DNA from: Aureispira sp. CCB-QB1
GTDB lineage: Bacteria; Bacteroidota; Bacteroidia; Chitinophagales; Saprospiraceae
Assembly (NCBI RefSeq): GCF_000724545.1
Contig: NZ_JHBV01000015.1
Location: 1 to 64,000 of the forward strand
Direction of reading: 5' to 3'
DNA length: 64,000 nucleotides
Made by a program: the position numbers and the translations under genes
The notes under the pieces: generated by a model
What the model saw: only the letters and a program-made list of their open reading frames with translations
What the model was told of the DNA's origin: nothing
Databases searched by the model: none
Part shown: piece after piece, positions 45,447 through 53,724 of the stretch
Layout: each line of letters begins with the position of its first letter
How positions within the stretch are numbered: position 1 is the first letter of the stretch

Positions 45447-45540
45447 GAGCAGAGATACACCAGCTGCTACAACCACCTACCCTTGCTTGCGTTAACACCT
45501 GGGGGATTTAATGGGAGCTTGCCATGTACCTCCAACTCCG
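45447..45540 (-). ncRNA. ffs: Signal recognition particle 4.5S RNA, copy 2
   Basis: About 94 nt, 418 bp upstream of copy 1 in the same orientation. The apical core is identical to copy 1. The terminal helix differs at four positions, two on each side: GAGAUGCA/UGUGUUUC in copy 1 becomes GAGGUACA/UGUAUCUC in copy 2. Every change keeps pairing (G-U to G-C, A-U to G-U, U-G to U-A, G-U to A-U). This shows both copies are kept as folded RNA. Own promoter and terminator are present. Confidence 0.9.
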
Positions 45541-45543
45541 GTG

Positions 45544-45574
45544 CAAATATAAAACGCTTTTTTAGTTTTCACAA
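45544..45574 (-). promoter_or_regulatory. Promoter of SRP RNA copy 2
   Basis: TTG (45574-45572), 20-bp spacer, TATATTTG (45551-45544) followed by C. Confidence 0.82.
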
Positions 45575-45666
45575 GCTTTTTCTAGAAATAAATTCAAGAC
45601 AACTTGCAACAAACTGACTATCAATCTTATTATTTTTTCTTTTTTTTAAAAAAAGTGAATCCCTTT

Positions 45667-46425
45667 CTAAAAGGTAGCTCCAACCCTTAATGTTAGAGCA
45701 AATAATGTCGTCCGCTCTCCTCCAAAACCAGTTGTTCTACCCATTTGTATTAAATAACCTAGATCTAATGTTGTATGTCCTTTTCGAGTGGAAGGAAAAC
45801 GAACTCCAATTGCAGGATGAAGATGTAACCCTCCACTTGTACTCCCATTTCCATTTATTCCAGATAATGAATTTAAAGATAATCCATAGCCAATATTCAT
45901 GTCGTAATAAGGACTCACCGATTTTTCCATCAAATAGCCTCTAAAATTAGCGCAGATCGGTACCGTGCCATCTGCTCCTGCTGCTAAGAACCCAATATGA
46001 AGTCCTACTCCAAACAGTTTATGAAACTTGTACCCGACGGAATATTCTAATTTAAACCCTAATAAATTAAACACACTAAAAAAACCTGGTCCTGTAAAAG
46101 GTGCTGGAATCACATTGCTCCCTGCAAAAGAATGATACCATCCCCTACTTTGGGGCACGTGCAATGTTCTAGGTTTTTCAACAGGTTGAACTTCATTGGT
46201 GCTTTTTTCTTTTTCTATTTTTAAAATCGTTGAGCTTGGATACACTAGTATACTTCCTCCTCTTACCTGTATTTTAATCTCACTTTTAGGAGTATATTCC
46301 AAAATTTGACCTCGAAGTATTGAGCCATCTTTAAAGTAAACGACATCTTCTGTAGTAGTTTGCCCTAAAACAGCGCCAAAACTTAGGCAGATTAGTAACA
46401 AACTAATAAAAATTTTATCTTTCAT
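45667..46425 (-). CDS. Envelope protein, paralog 3 of a tandem triplet
   Basis: 252 residues. Signal peptide (LSFGAVLGQ). Residues 24-75 form a small beta domain: EDVVYFKDGSILRGQILEYTPKSEIKIQVRGGSILVYPSSTILKIEK, an SH3/LSm-like strand pattern. The rest (about 90-252) is rich in aromatic beta strands (YSVGYKFHKLFGVGLHIGFLAAG, HPAIGVRFPSTRKGHTTLDLGYLIQMGRT) and ends LRVGATF. That pattern fits a small outer-membrane beta-barrel with a final aromatic. It is the last gene of a three-gene operon, 52 bp from the previous one. Confidence 0.82.
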   Translation of the reverse strand: MKDKIFISLLLICLSFGAVLGQTTTEDVVYFKDGSILRGQILEYTPKSEIKIQVRGGSILVYPSSTILKIEKEKSTNEVQPVEKPRTLHVPQSRGWYHSFAGSNVIPAPFTGPGFFSVFNLLGFKLEYSVGYKFHKLFGVGLHIGFLAAGADGTVPICANFRGYLMEKSVSPYYDMNIGYGLSLNSLSGINGNGSTSGGLHLHPAIGVRFPSTRKGHTTLDLGYLIQMGRTTGFGGERTTLFALTLRVGATF

Positions 46426-46477
46426 GTATTGTATTATTTGTGTTTTACCTGAGAATCATTACTGGAGTTTTGGAGGC

Positions 46478-47203
46478 TTAAAAAGTAACACCTACCTTAG
46501 TTGTAATCGCGTAGACACTGTACTCATGGACTCCACCCATTTGTATCATATAGCCTAAGCTTAACGTAGCATGCCCTTTTCTGGTAGAAGCAAACCGTAC
46601 TCCTATTGATGGATGCACATGCAGCCCACCTTTTCTAGTCCCTACAGTAGTCAATCCATTCAAACTAACACCATAGCCTACATTCATATTATAAAATACA
46701 TTAGTAGAAGTTTTTAGGAAATAGCCTCTTAAATTAACACAAATGGGGGCAAAAGCTTCAAAACTAGGAACAAGCAACCCAACACTAGTCCCAACACCAA
46801 AATAGCGATTAAATTGATGCCCCCATGTATAATCTACCATCGCCCCAAAAGGCAAATTCCAAATACCAACACTACCTCTAGCATACACCTTAAAAGTCGT
46901 CCCGAATGCAATGGAGTGATACCAACCTGTTTCTTTTAAATGCAAAGGACGTTCGCTATTATCTGTCTGATACGCTCTTTTGAGCTTCGTTTTTTCAATT
47001 TTAGTAACTTCTGAGCTCTTGTAAACAATTAGGCTTCCCCCTTTTATTTTTATCTTAATTTTGTCTTTGGGATCATAATGGACGATTTCACCTTGTATAA
47101 TTGTTCCATCTTTTAAATGAACAACATCTTCTCTAATTTCCTGCCCTATTACAGTTGATGTTAAAAACATCAATGCTATAACTATATATATTCTATAAAT
47201 CAT
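46478..47203 (-). CDS. Envelope protein, paralog 2 of a tandem triplet
   Basis: 241 residues. Same layout: signal peptide ending VIGQ, a strand domain (EDVVHLKDGTIIQGEIVHYDPKDKIKIKIKGGSLIVYKSS), then a barrel-like half (VDYTWGHQFNRYFGVGTSVGLLVP; HPSIGVRFASTRKGHATLSLGYMIQMGG; terminal TKVGVTF). Closest to paralog 3. Middle gene of the operon (68 bp to paralog 1). Confidence 0.82.
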   Translation of the reverse strand: MIYRIYIVIALMFLTSTVIGQEIREDVVHLKDGTIIQGEIVHYDPKDKIKIKIKGGSLIVYKSSEVTKIEKTKLKRAYQTDNSERPLHLKETGWYHSIAFGTTFKVYARGSVGIWNLPFGAMVDYTWGHQFNRYFGVGTSVGLLVPSFEAFAPICVNLRGYFLKTSTNVFYNMNVGYGVSLNGLTTVGTRKGGLHVHPSIGVRFASTRKGHATLSLGYMIQMGGVHEYSVYAITTKVGVTF

Positions 47204-47271
47204 TCATCTTATTTTTATGGTCTGAATAATAGTAGCTTGCTGCGAGCTTAATGATGTTTTAATAAAACAAC

Positions 47272-48054
47272 TTAGAATGTAACACCAACACGAAGAGAAG
47301 GTCTATAGATGGTTCTTTTCTCAAAAATTGAATTATTATTCCAATCGCGATATTGAGCACTTGAGAATTGTATCACATATCCGAAATCTAAAAATACGTG
47401 CGTTTGTCTAGTAGAAGGTAAACGAACTCCAATAGAAGGTCTGAGATATAAGCCCCCTTCTGCAGCTTCCATTCTCCCCAAGCCATTTGAAGCCAAAGGA
47501 TTAACAACACCAATTCCATATCCGACATTAATATCGTAAAATAAACTAGCCGTAGACTTCATAAAATTTCCTCGAATATTGGCAAAAACAGGGACAAAAG
47601 TTGGACCTCCTAAATTCATCATTCCAACACCTCCACCGACACCAAGCAACCGATGAAAATACCACCCAACAGCTCCTTTCAAGCTAATCCCAGGAGTCGG
47701 TTCTCCCCAATCACTTAATCCTCCTAGTGTTCCTACTGCTACGGTTCCATAAATCCCTGTATTGGGCACTTTATGATTAGGTCGTTTCTTTTTCTTTACT
47801 TCTAATACAATTTTTGCCGTCTCTTTTTCTATCTTGACTACTTCTGAGCTCTTGTAGACCAAGACACTTCCTCCATAAATTTCAATCTTGATATTACCAT
47901 TAGGGTCGTATTCTATTACTTGACCTCTTATGACACTCCCATTTTCCATGTAAACAACATCTTCTTTTGCCTCTTGTGCCCAAGTATTGACAGTTGTCAA
48001 ACATACTAAAACAACAACACTTAATAAAGAGCAGATTAACTTTTTGTAGTTCAT
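47272..48054 (-). CDS. Envelope protein, paralog 1 of a tandem triplet
   Basis: 260 residues. Signal peptide ending NTWAQ; strand domain (EDVVYMENGSVIRGQVIEYDPNGNIKIEIYGGSVLVYKSSEVVKIEKE); barrel-like half (GAVGWYFHRLLGVGGGVGMM; RPSIGVRLPSTRQTHVFLDFGYVIQFSS; terminal LRVGVTF). First gene of the operon; a terminator-like hairpin lies 24 nt upstream of its start. Family and ligand unknown. Confidence 0.82.
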   Translation of the reverse strand: MNYKKLICSLLSVVVLVCLTTVNTWAQEAKEDVVYMENGSVIRGQVIEYDPNGNIKIEIYGGSVLVYKSSEVVKIEKETAKIVLEVKKKKRPNHKVPNTGIYGTVAVGTLGGLSDWGEPTPGISLKGAVGWYFHRLLGVGGGVGMMNLGGPTFVPVFANIRGNFMKSTASLFYDINVGYGIGVVNPLASNGLGRMEAAEGGLYLRPSIGVRLPSTRQTHVFLDFGYVIQFSSAQYRDWNNNSIFEKRTIYRPSLRVGVTF

Positions 48055-48077
48055 TTATTCAAGTTTTGATTTAAAAA

Positions 48078-48110
48078 TTAACAGGTAGATAAAACGGCTC
48101 TACCTGTTAA
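48078..48110 (-). terminator. Terminator-like hairpin before the envelope-protein operon
   Basis: TTAACAGGTAGA and TCTACCTGTTAA pair perfectly (12 bp, 9-nt loop), with TTTTT after it on the minus strand, 24 nt upstream of the ATG at 48054. It may end the upstream LVIVD transcript or act as an attenuator/leader element of the operon. Confidence 0.55.
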
Positions 48111-48159
48111 ATATATGTCGATATATTTTATTAATACTTTGTATTTTTTACAAAAAAAC

Positions 48160-48244
48160 ACAAAGCACCTTTACATCAATTTACTTCGTACGTGCTACGC
48201 TTTTAATTAGTTGCGCTGCTCTTACGTGGTTTCCACGAAGTAAA
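48160..48244. repeat. Dispersed repeat, long copy
   Basis: Aligns over about 75 bp with the reverse complement of 22366-22462: AAGCACCTTTACATCAATTT, ACTTCGTACGTGCTACGCTT, TTAATTAGTTGCGCTGCTC, then TTACGTGG. Ends with an extra half-site (CCACGAAGTAAAG) in opposite orientation. Confidence 0.8.
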
Positions 48245-48415
48245 GTTTTATAATAGCTTACAAAATTATTATCTATAGCGCAAGACCATTTTTCTGTGTA
48301 AGTGCAATTGGCGCCATTAATAGAAATGTCACTAAATTGGTTTGTTGCATCCAACAGAAAGTAAAATTAGGTCTTAGTTTCTTTGCAAACTATTAGCAAC
48401 CTCTTAACAATCTAT

Positions 48416-49708
48416 CTATTTGTTAACAGGAATGTGACTAAGCAATTCTAAAGATGCTGGATTCGCTGTATTGTATTGATAGAAACCATCTTTTCCAATC
48501 ACCATAACTGCGTTTGCTCTAGGAATTGTGATAGCGTCATATGCTGGGAATGAATTATCATGGAACAATTGATTTTGCCCAATAGCATTTTTATCAGCAA
48601 CATCAAATACCTTCAATCCATCAGAACCATCGCACAAATACAATTTATCATCATTTACGGTCAAGCCATGAGGATTGTGCATGTTTGTTGAACTAACAAG
48701 TGTTGGATTGGTGATATTCGTAATATCTACTACGTCCAATTGGTTGCTAAAGCCTTGGCAATTTGTTCCACTACGCAATGTTACATAAGCAAAATTTCCG
48801 TCAACAAAAACAGGATCACAAACATCTGCATGTATAAACTCGCTTAGGTAAGTTGGATTTTGTGGATTGCTGTTGTCATAAATAAACATTCCTGTGTTGC
48901 TACCAATAAACAATTTGTCTTGGTAAGGGAAAATTGTTTCGATACCCCAACCCATTCCTACTGTTACTTGATTTACACGAGTAGGATCTTCTGAATTAGA
49001 AATATCAAAAATATGCATATCTTGGTTGTCTACAACATACAAATGCTGTCCATTGATGCCAAAACGTGCCATCGACCCACCAATACCAATTGCTTCACGA
49101 CCAGCACCACCTACATTAGCCGATACACCTGCATTGTTGACTCCATTATTAGCCATCATATCAATATTTTGCATACCTCCCCATTGATTTCCTTGCATAG
49201 TACTATGATCATCACAACGAACTTCTTCTGTTACTTCTTCGCTGTTGTATGCTACCAATATCCCCAATTCTGGGTCTGTTCCATAATCTGGAAAAGCATT
49301 TGGCACACGCTTTTTCAAACGAGCATTTTGAATATTAGACACATCAATTGCCAATAAATCAATGTAGTTGTCCGCATACAATGTATTTCCACTCATAGCA
49401 ATATCTATATTACCAGGAATAGAAATAAAAGCCAACTTGTTGGGAGAACTTGGATTGGCATTATCAATGACATGAACACCTTCTCCTTTTTCATTAATCA
49501 GAATTAAATTACCATATAGATAAATTTTTCCAGGATTCTTTAAATCTCTTGCAGGTTCTACGGTCGGATCGACACGAATTTCTTCCAAAGTTTTATACAC
49601 TGGTGTATGTTTAGTGTATGTCATAACTCTGGTGCAGTCGTCCTTGACGCAGCTAGCCATTAAAAATAGCATCGCTACTGCTGCAAAAAACACATTTCTT
49701 TTGTACAT
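48416..49708 (-). CDS. LVIVD-repeat lipoprotein
   Basis: 430 residues. Lipobox LMASC with Cys20. The chain repeats the pattern I/LYLYGNLILINEKGEGVHVIDNANPSSPNKLAFI, LYVVDNQDMHIFDISNSEDPTRV and LDVVDITNITNPTLVSS, typical of LVIVD repeats that fold into a beta-propeller. Membrane-anchored surface or periplasmic protein; ligand unknown. It is followed by a 361-bp gap and the triplet operon, and preceded by a clear paralog at 50038. Confidence 0.92.
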   Translation of the reverse strand: MYKRNVFFAAVAMLFLMASCVKDDCTRVMTYTKHTPVYKTLEEIRVDPTVEPARDLKNPGKIYLYGNLILINEKGEGVHVIDNANPSSPNKLAFISIPGNIDIAMSGNTLYADNYIDLLAIDVSNIQNARLKKRVPNAFPDYGTDPELGILVAYNSEEVTEEVRCDDHSTMQGNQWGGMQNIDMMANNGVNNAGVSANVGGAGREAIGIGGSMARFGINGQHLYVVDNQDMHIFDISNSEDPTRVNQVTVGMGWGIETIFPYQDKLFIGSNTGMFIYDNSNPQNPTYLSEFIHADVCDPVFVDGNFAYVTLRSGTNCQGFSNQLDVVDITNITNPTLVSSTNMHNPHGLTVNDDKLYLCDGSDGLKVFDVADKNAIGQNQLFHDNSFPAYDAITIPRANAVMVIGKDGFYQYNTANPASLELLSHIPVNK

Positions 49709-49963
49709 AATTTAACTAAGTTTTGTGTGGTTATGAAAATAAATTATAAAGTAAAATTGGGTGCATCTTCCTAAAAATAATTCAGTAACTTCAATATTTG
49801 GTTCGTCCTAACAAACGGAACTCAAGGAATATCTGCTTACTAAATATTAAATTTTAACATAAAAATTTTGTTAAAATCTAACATAACTCTAACATCATTT
49901 ACTTAACCGTATGAAAAAAAGAATACCCTCCTTTTTTTCTTATTTTTCTTTATACAAATAAAA

Positions 49964-49993
49964 AAAACCTTGCAGCTATTGCCACAAGGTTTT
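49964..49993 (-). terminator. Terminator between the two LVIVD genes
   Basis: AAAACCTTG pairs with CAAGGTTTT (12-nt loop) 45 nt past the stop of the 50038 gene. Also in the gap (49709-50037): ATTTTAAC/GTTAAAAT at 49851-49877. No full promoter match. Confidence 0.75.
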
Positions 49994-50037
49994 CATAATT
50001 TACTATTTAACAACAAATTACACAAACAGTTGCTATC

Positions 50038-51231
50038 TTAAGCTTCTATTGTAATTTCGCTAATACGTTCTATATTGCTTGGATCCATTGCATCATATTG
50101 GAAGATTCCATCTTTGCCAACAACGATAAGAGTGCCATTGTCAGGATTTGGAATAACATCGTATGCTTTGCGAATATTTCTATCCGCATCTTTCAAATTG
50201 TCCAAGATATTAGTTTTATCTGTCACATCATACACTTTTAATCCTTGGTTTCCATCACACAAATACAATGTATTTTCTTGAACACTCAATCCATGTGGGT
50301 TGTGCATTTGGAAATTTTTCACCAAAGTTGGGTTTTTAATGTCAGAAATATCTACAACATCCAACTGATTAATCGCACGATCACAAGGGCCTCCACTACG
50401 CAAAGTTACATAAGCATGGTTGCCAGCAACAACAACAGGATCACAAGCTACAGCATGCTCAAACTTACTCAAGAAGCGAGGAGCCGAAGGATCAGAATTG
50501 TCATAAATATACATTCCTTCTGTTCCACCAATAAACAATTGACCTTCATGTGGGAAAATCGTTTCTACATTAAAATCCATTGCAATTTCGTTCACTTTCT
50601 TAGGATTGTCAACCGTTGTAATATCGTAGACAACCATATTGTTGCCATCCAAAACATACAAATTGTTATCAACAATTGTAAAACGCGCCATAGACCCCCC
50701 AGTACCTACTGGGTTTCCAGCGCTTGATGGTGTTCCATTAGAGACTGCTTGAAATTGAGTTGCTCTCATTCCACTCATTGGCTCTACTCCATTGTTCATC
50801 GCCAAAAGCTGTTCTCTACGTTGTTTTTCAAATACTTTAAAAGCATTTTTTACACGTTTAATTTCACCAGTTTTGGTATTTAAAGCAACTAAGTCCATGT
50901 AATTATCAGCATAAATTACATCTCCTTTCACAGCTACGTCAATATTACCAGGAATTTTAATAAAACCAACTTTTTTAGGTTCTGCTGGATTTTCATTATA
51001 AACCATATGAATCCCTTTACCCATTTCATTAATCAAAATCATATCATCTTTGACATAAATTTTGCCGGGGTTGGTCAATTTTTGAGCAGATTGCAATTCA
51101 ATAGATTGCTCACGCATCTCTGCCGATGATTGATAACTTAGTGTATCTTCTGAATTGGTGTCATTGCAACCAATTAATAAGGAACTTGCAATCAATGCTG
51201 CTCCAAATATAAACATTCTATTCATGTTCAT
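50038..51231 (-). CDS. LVIVD-repeat lipoprotein, paralog
   Basis: 397 residues. Lipobox LLIGC (Cys22). Repeats as in the neighbour (IYVKDDMILINEMGKGIHMVYNENPAEPKKVGFIKIP, MVVYDITTVDNPKKV, LDVVDISDIKNPTLVKN). The two proteins share long stretches, for example NPHGL, LYLCDG, LKVYDV/LKVFDV and VTLRSG, so they arose by local duplication. Both should be inner- or outer-membrane-anchored propellers. An 18-bp perfect palindrome lies 22 bp upstream of the start. Confidence 0.92.
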   Translation of the reverse strand: MNMNRMFIFGAALIASSLLIGCNDTNSEDTLSYQSSAEMREQSIELQSAQKLTNPGKIYVKDDMILINEMGKGIHMVYNENPAEPKKVGFIKIPGNIDVAVKGDVIYADNYMDLVALNTKTGEIKRVKNAFKVFEKQRREQLLAMNNGVEPMSGMRATQFQAVSNGTPSSAGNPVGTGGSMARFTIVDNNLYVLDGNNMVVYDITTVDNPKKVNEIAMDFNVETIFPHEGQLFIGGTEGMYIYDNSDPSAPRFLSKFEHAVACDPVVVAGNHAYVTLRSGGPCDRAINQLDVVDISDIKNPTLVKNFQMHNPHGLSVQENTLYLCDGNQGLKVYDVTDKTNILDNLKDADRNIRKAYDVIPNPDNGTLIVVGKDGIFQYDAMDPSNIERISEITIEA

Positions 51232-51253
51232 GCTGAGTTTTATTATTTGTTAG

Positions 51254-51271
51254 TAAACAAAATTTTGTTTA
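51254..51271. promoter_or_regulatory. Perfect 18-bp palindrome upstream of an LVIVD gene
   Basis: TAAACAAAATTTTGTTTA reads the same on both strands, 22 bp before the ATG at 51231. It could be an operator or a start-proximal RNA hairpin. The rest of 51232-51627 shows nothing else recognised. Confidence 0.35.
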
Positions 51272-51627
51272 TTTTAATACAAGCTAATATGATGATTAAA
51301 GCTTGATTTATTTTTTCTTCAGTGATTTTTAACAAACACTACTATTGAGTATAGCTTTCTTTTATTGAATAGTTAGTTAATCTTTTGAAGAATTGCCTTT
51401 TATGCTCTCAAAAATAGTTTTGTGTACAAACCATACTATAAATATACGCATTTTTATCCAAAAGGATTCTCTTTTACTTAAGATATTCTATTAACATTTT
51501 TTGCTAACTTCATCTTTTTTAAGTTGTTAGAAGATCAAACTACAAAAACACTTACAAAGTAGAGCTTTTAGATTAACAGTACAACTCTATCTACCTACTA
51601 AAAGTTTCCTTTTTACAGACTTTAACA

Positions 51628-52224
51628 CTAAAGCCCTTGCTGCACTTCTGTTTTCCAGCCTCTTTTTTCGATTGTTCTAACATTTGTTTTATTTTTTAAT
51701 GTTTGCAAATAAGCAGCTAGATGCAAGAGTTCATCATCTTCACTATTGCCTGTGTATTCAGTTGGATAAATTGCATTCCCATAATTATTTTGTACTTTTT
51801 CTGGAGAGTCATCTACAATCAATATACGCTCCAATCTAAAGCCCTGCCGCTTTACTTTTTGCAACGGTTTTAGATAAAAAAAAGGCGTTTCATAATCCGA
51901 CAAATATCGACCATAATCTTTGGAAAATCGTTTTGATCGGTAGACACACCGCTTCCGCCCCCAAACAAACTCCAAAGGATAATCTTTAGGAAAAATATGA
52001 TCAACGATTTTTTGCACATAATCCTCCGAAGCAGATGACCAAACTGCTATTAAAAAATCATCTCTAATCTGCTTCAAAAAATCATTCAAATAAGGACGCA
52101 AATAAACATAGAAATGGAATGCTTTAAATGCTTCTTTACGCTCTAAAGGTGTTTCTCTAGCATGAATTAAGGTTTCATCTAAATCTAATATTAATAAGGT
52201 TTTGTTTTTATTTCTAGCCTCCAT
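51628..52224 (-). CDS. FCP1/NIF-like HAD phosphatase
   Basis: 198 residues. Starts with the catalytic DLDETL motif (ILDLDETLIHA), followed by YLRPYLNDFL, IAVWSSASEDYV, FVWGRKRC and RILIVDDSPEKV. This order matches the NLI-interacting-factor-like (FCP/SCP) phosphatase family, better known in eukaryotes but present in some bacteria. No membrane or signal segment. Substrate unknown; in bacteria a phosphoprotein or small-molecule role is possible (inference). Confidence 0.9.
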   Translation of the reverse strand: MEARNKNKTLLILDLDETLIHARETPLERKEAFKAFHFYVYLRPYLNDFLKQIRDDFLIAVWSSASEDYVQKIVDHIFPKDYPLEFVWGRKRCVYRSKRFSKDYGRYLSDYETPFFYLKPLQKVKRQGFRLERILIVDDSPEKVQNNYGNAIYPTEYTGNSEDDELLHLAAYLQTLKNKTNVRTIEKRGWKTEVQQGL

Positions 52225-52450
52225 GTTGACAAGTGTGTTTCAATTTGATCAAGCTTATAAACAGATCAATAGTACTTTGAGAAGTTTCTCAAGCAATTTC
52301 CTATCAAAACGATTATTTGCATTACGCCAATCGCTAAAATTACTAGGTTAATCATTCTGATATCGTTCCTTTTAACCTTTAGAAAACAGATTGCTTCCTT
52401 CTTAAGTTCACTTTAATACAACTTTTACCCCCTCTAACTAAAAACAACTC

Positions 52451-53581
52451 TTATTGATTTAATTGATAAGGATTCTTATTTTTATCCCAAGTAAGAATTG
52501 TACTATCTCGTACCAACATAGGATGCTCTGGAACAGCTTTATAATAAGGCTCTCCTACATTAAACCCCCTCGATTCTAACTCCAAAGTACCATCACTTAA
52601 GACATTAATGATGGTATAAACAAAAAATTGAGCCGGTCCTGGGCTCCCACCATTGCCAGCAATAATTTGATAAGTTCCATCTCCATTGGGTTGTTCTCTA
52701 TTATAATCATGTACATGAGCAGATAACATCGCAACCACACGCGATTGATATAACAAAGGCCATAATTTAGGTCCATCTGGAAATCCTTTGTGTCCTGTTT
52801 GCGGTTTGCCATCAACATAATAAGGCTTGTGACCTAAAACAAAAACATGTTCAATGGTAGGATCTGCTTGGAGTGCCTTTATCTTTTTTTCTATCCAATC
52901 TAATGGAATCATCCCCTCTAAACCATATGGAGCTTGCTCAGTTGGAGCATTATAGGTGTCGGTATTCATGACAACAAAACCTAAATTATTTCGAACAAAA
53001 GAGAAGGTTGCTTGATTATTGATGCTATCCGTTCCTGTTACATGCTCACAATCCAGTGGTATAAATGGGCCCATATGCTTCATCCATAACTCTGTTGCTC
53101 CTTTCAAAGGCCACTCATCGTGTTCAGGATCTCCATGATCGGCATACGTTAACATTTCATGGTTGCCAGGTACTGCAACCAGTTCAATACCTGATTCACT
53201 AATTTTACTAAATGTAGTATCCTTAAACAGCTGAACCCAAGCTTCCAATTGATTGTCTAGCTTTTCTGTTGTCGATTCGCCTAGAACTAAGTCTCCCAAA
53301 AAAAAGAATAAGTCTGGTTGATGTTCTAATTCTAAAATATCATCATAAATTCGTTGTAAAGCGGCTAAATTTGCGGTTGACGCATCCGTGGCATTGGGAT
53401 TTTTTTCATCTGAACGGTTTACTCGATTGCACCCTACAAATACAAAACTAGAAACAATGGTTGTTGACAATGTATCTTCCTTTGTCTCTGTTGGTGCGAC
53501 CACACGGTTTTCAGTTGGATTGTCTACTTGATTGCAACTTATTATACAAGCTAATAAACATAAATAGAGTACGTTTTTCAT
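52451..53581 (-). CDS. Metallophosphoesterase lipoprotein
   Basis: 376 residues. Lipobox CIISC with Cys16. Dimetal motifs: FVGCNRVNR, LGDLVLG, PGNHE, LGHKPYY and SAHVHDYNRE, in the order of purple-acid-phosphatase-like metallophosphoesterases. FFFLGDLV and VVAMLSAHVHD fit a surface-exposed enzyme. Two Cys near the middle may form a disulfide. The phosphoester substrate is unknown. Confidence 0.92.
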   Translation of the reverse strand: MKNVLYLCLLACIISCNQVDNPTENRVVAPTETKEDTLSTTIVSSFVFVGCNRVNRSDEKNPNATDASTANLAALQRIYDDILELEHQPDLFFFLGDLVLGESTTEKLDNQLEAWVQLFKDTTFSKISESGIELVAVPGNHEMLTYADHGDPEHDEWPLKGATELWMKHMGPFIPLDCEHVTGTDSINNQATFSFVRNNLGFVVMNTDTYNAPTEQAPYGLEGMIPLDWIEKKIKALQADPTIEHVFVLGHKPYYVDGKPQTGHKGFPDGPKLWPLLYQSRVVAMLSAHVHDYNREQPNGDGTYQIIAGNGGSPGPAQFFVYTIINVLSDGTLELESRGFNVGEPYYKAVPEHPMLVRDSTILTWDKNKNPYQLNQ

Positions 53582-53724
53582 AGGACAACTTTTTTAATTA
53601 GAAAAAATACCGAAGTGCAAGTATGACAACCTACTACACAACTATATCTTATAAATATATAAAATCTACCCTATGACTAAAAACAAAGTCTGCCGTTTTA
53701 GTTATTTACCAATGCTTATTTTCT

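Noticed and set aside
44982-45551. Duplicated 150-bp segment as an insertion element or riboswitch
   Set aside because: SRP core, covarying helix, own promoters and terminators explain both copies as RNA genes; no ORF or inverted-repeat ends.
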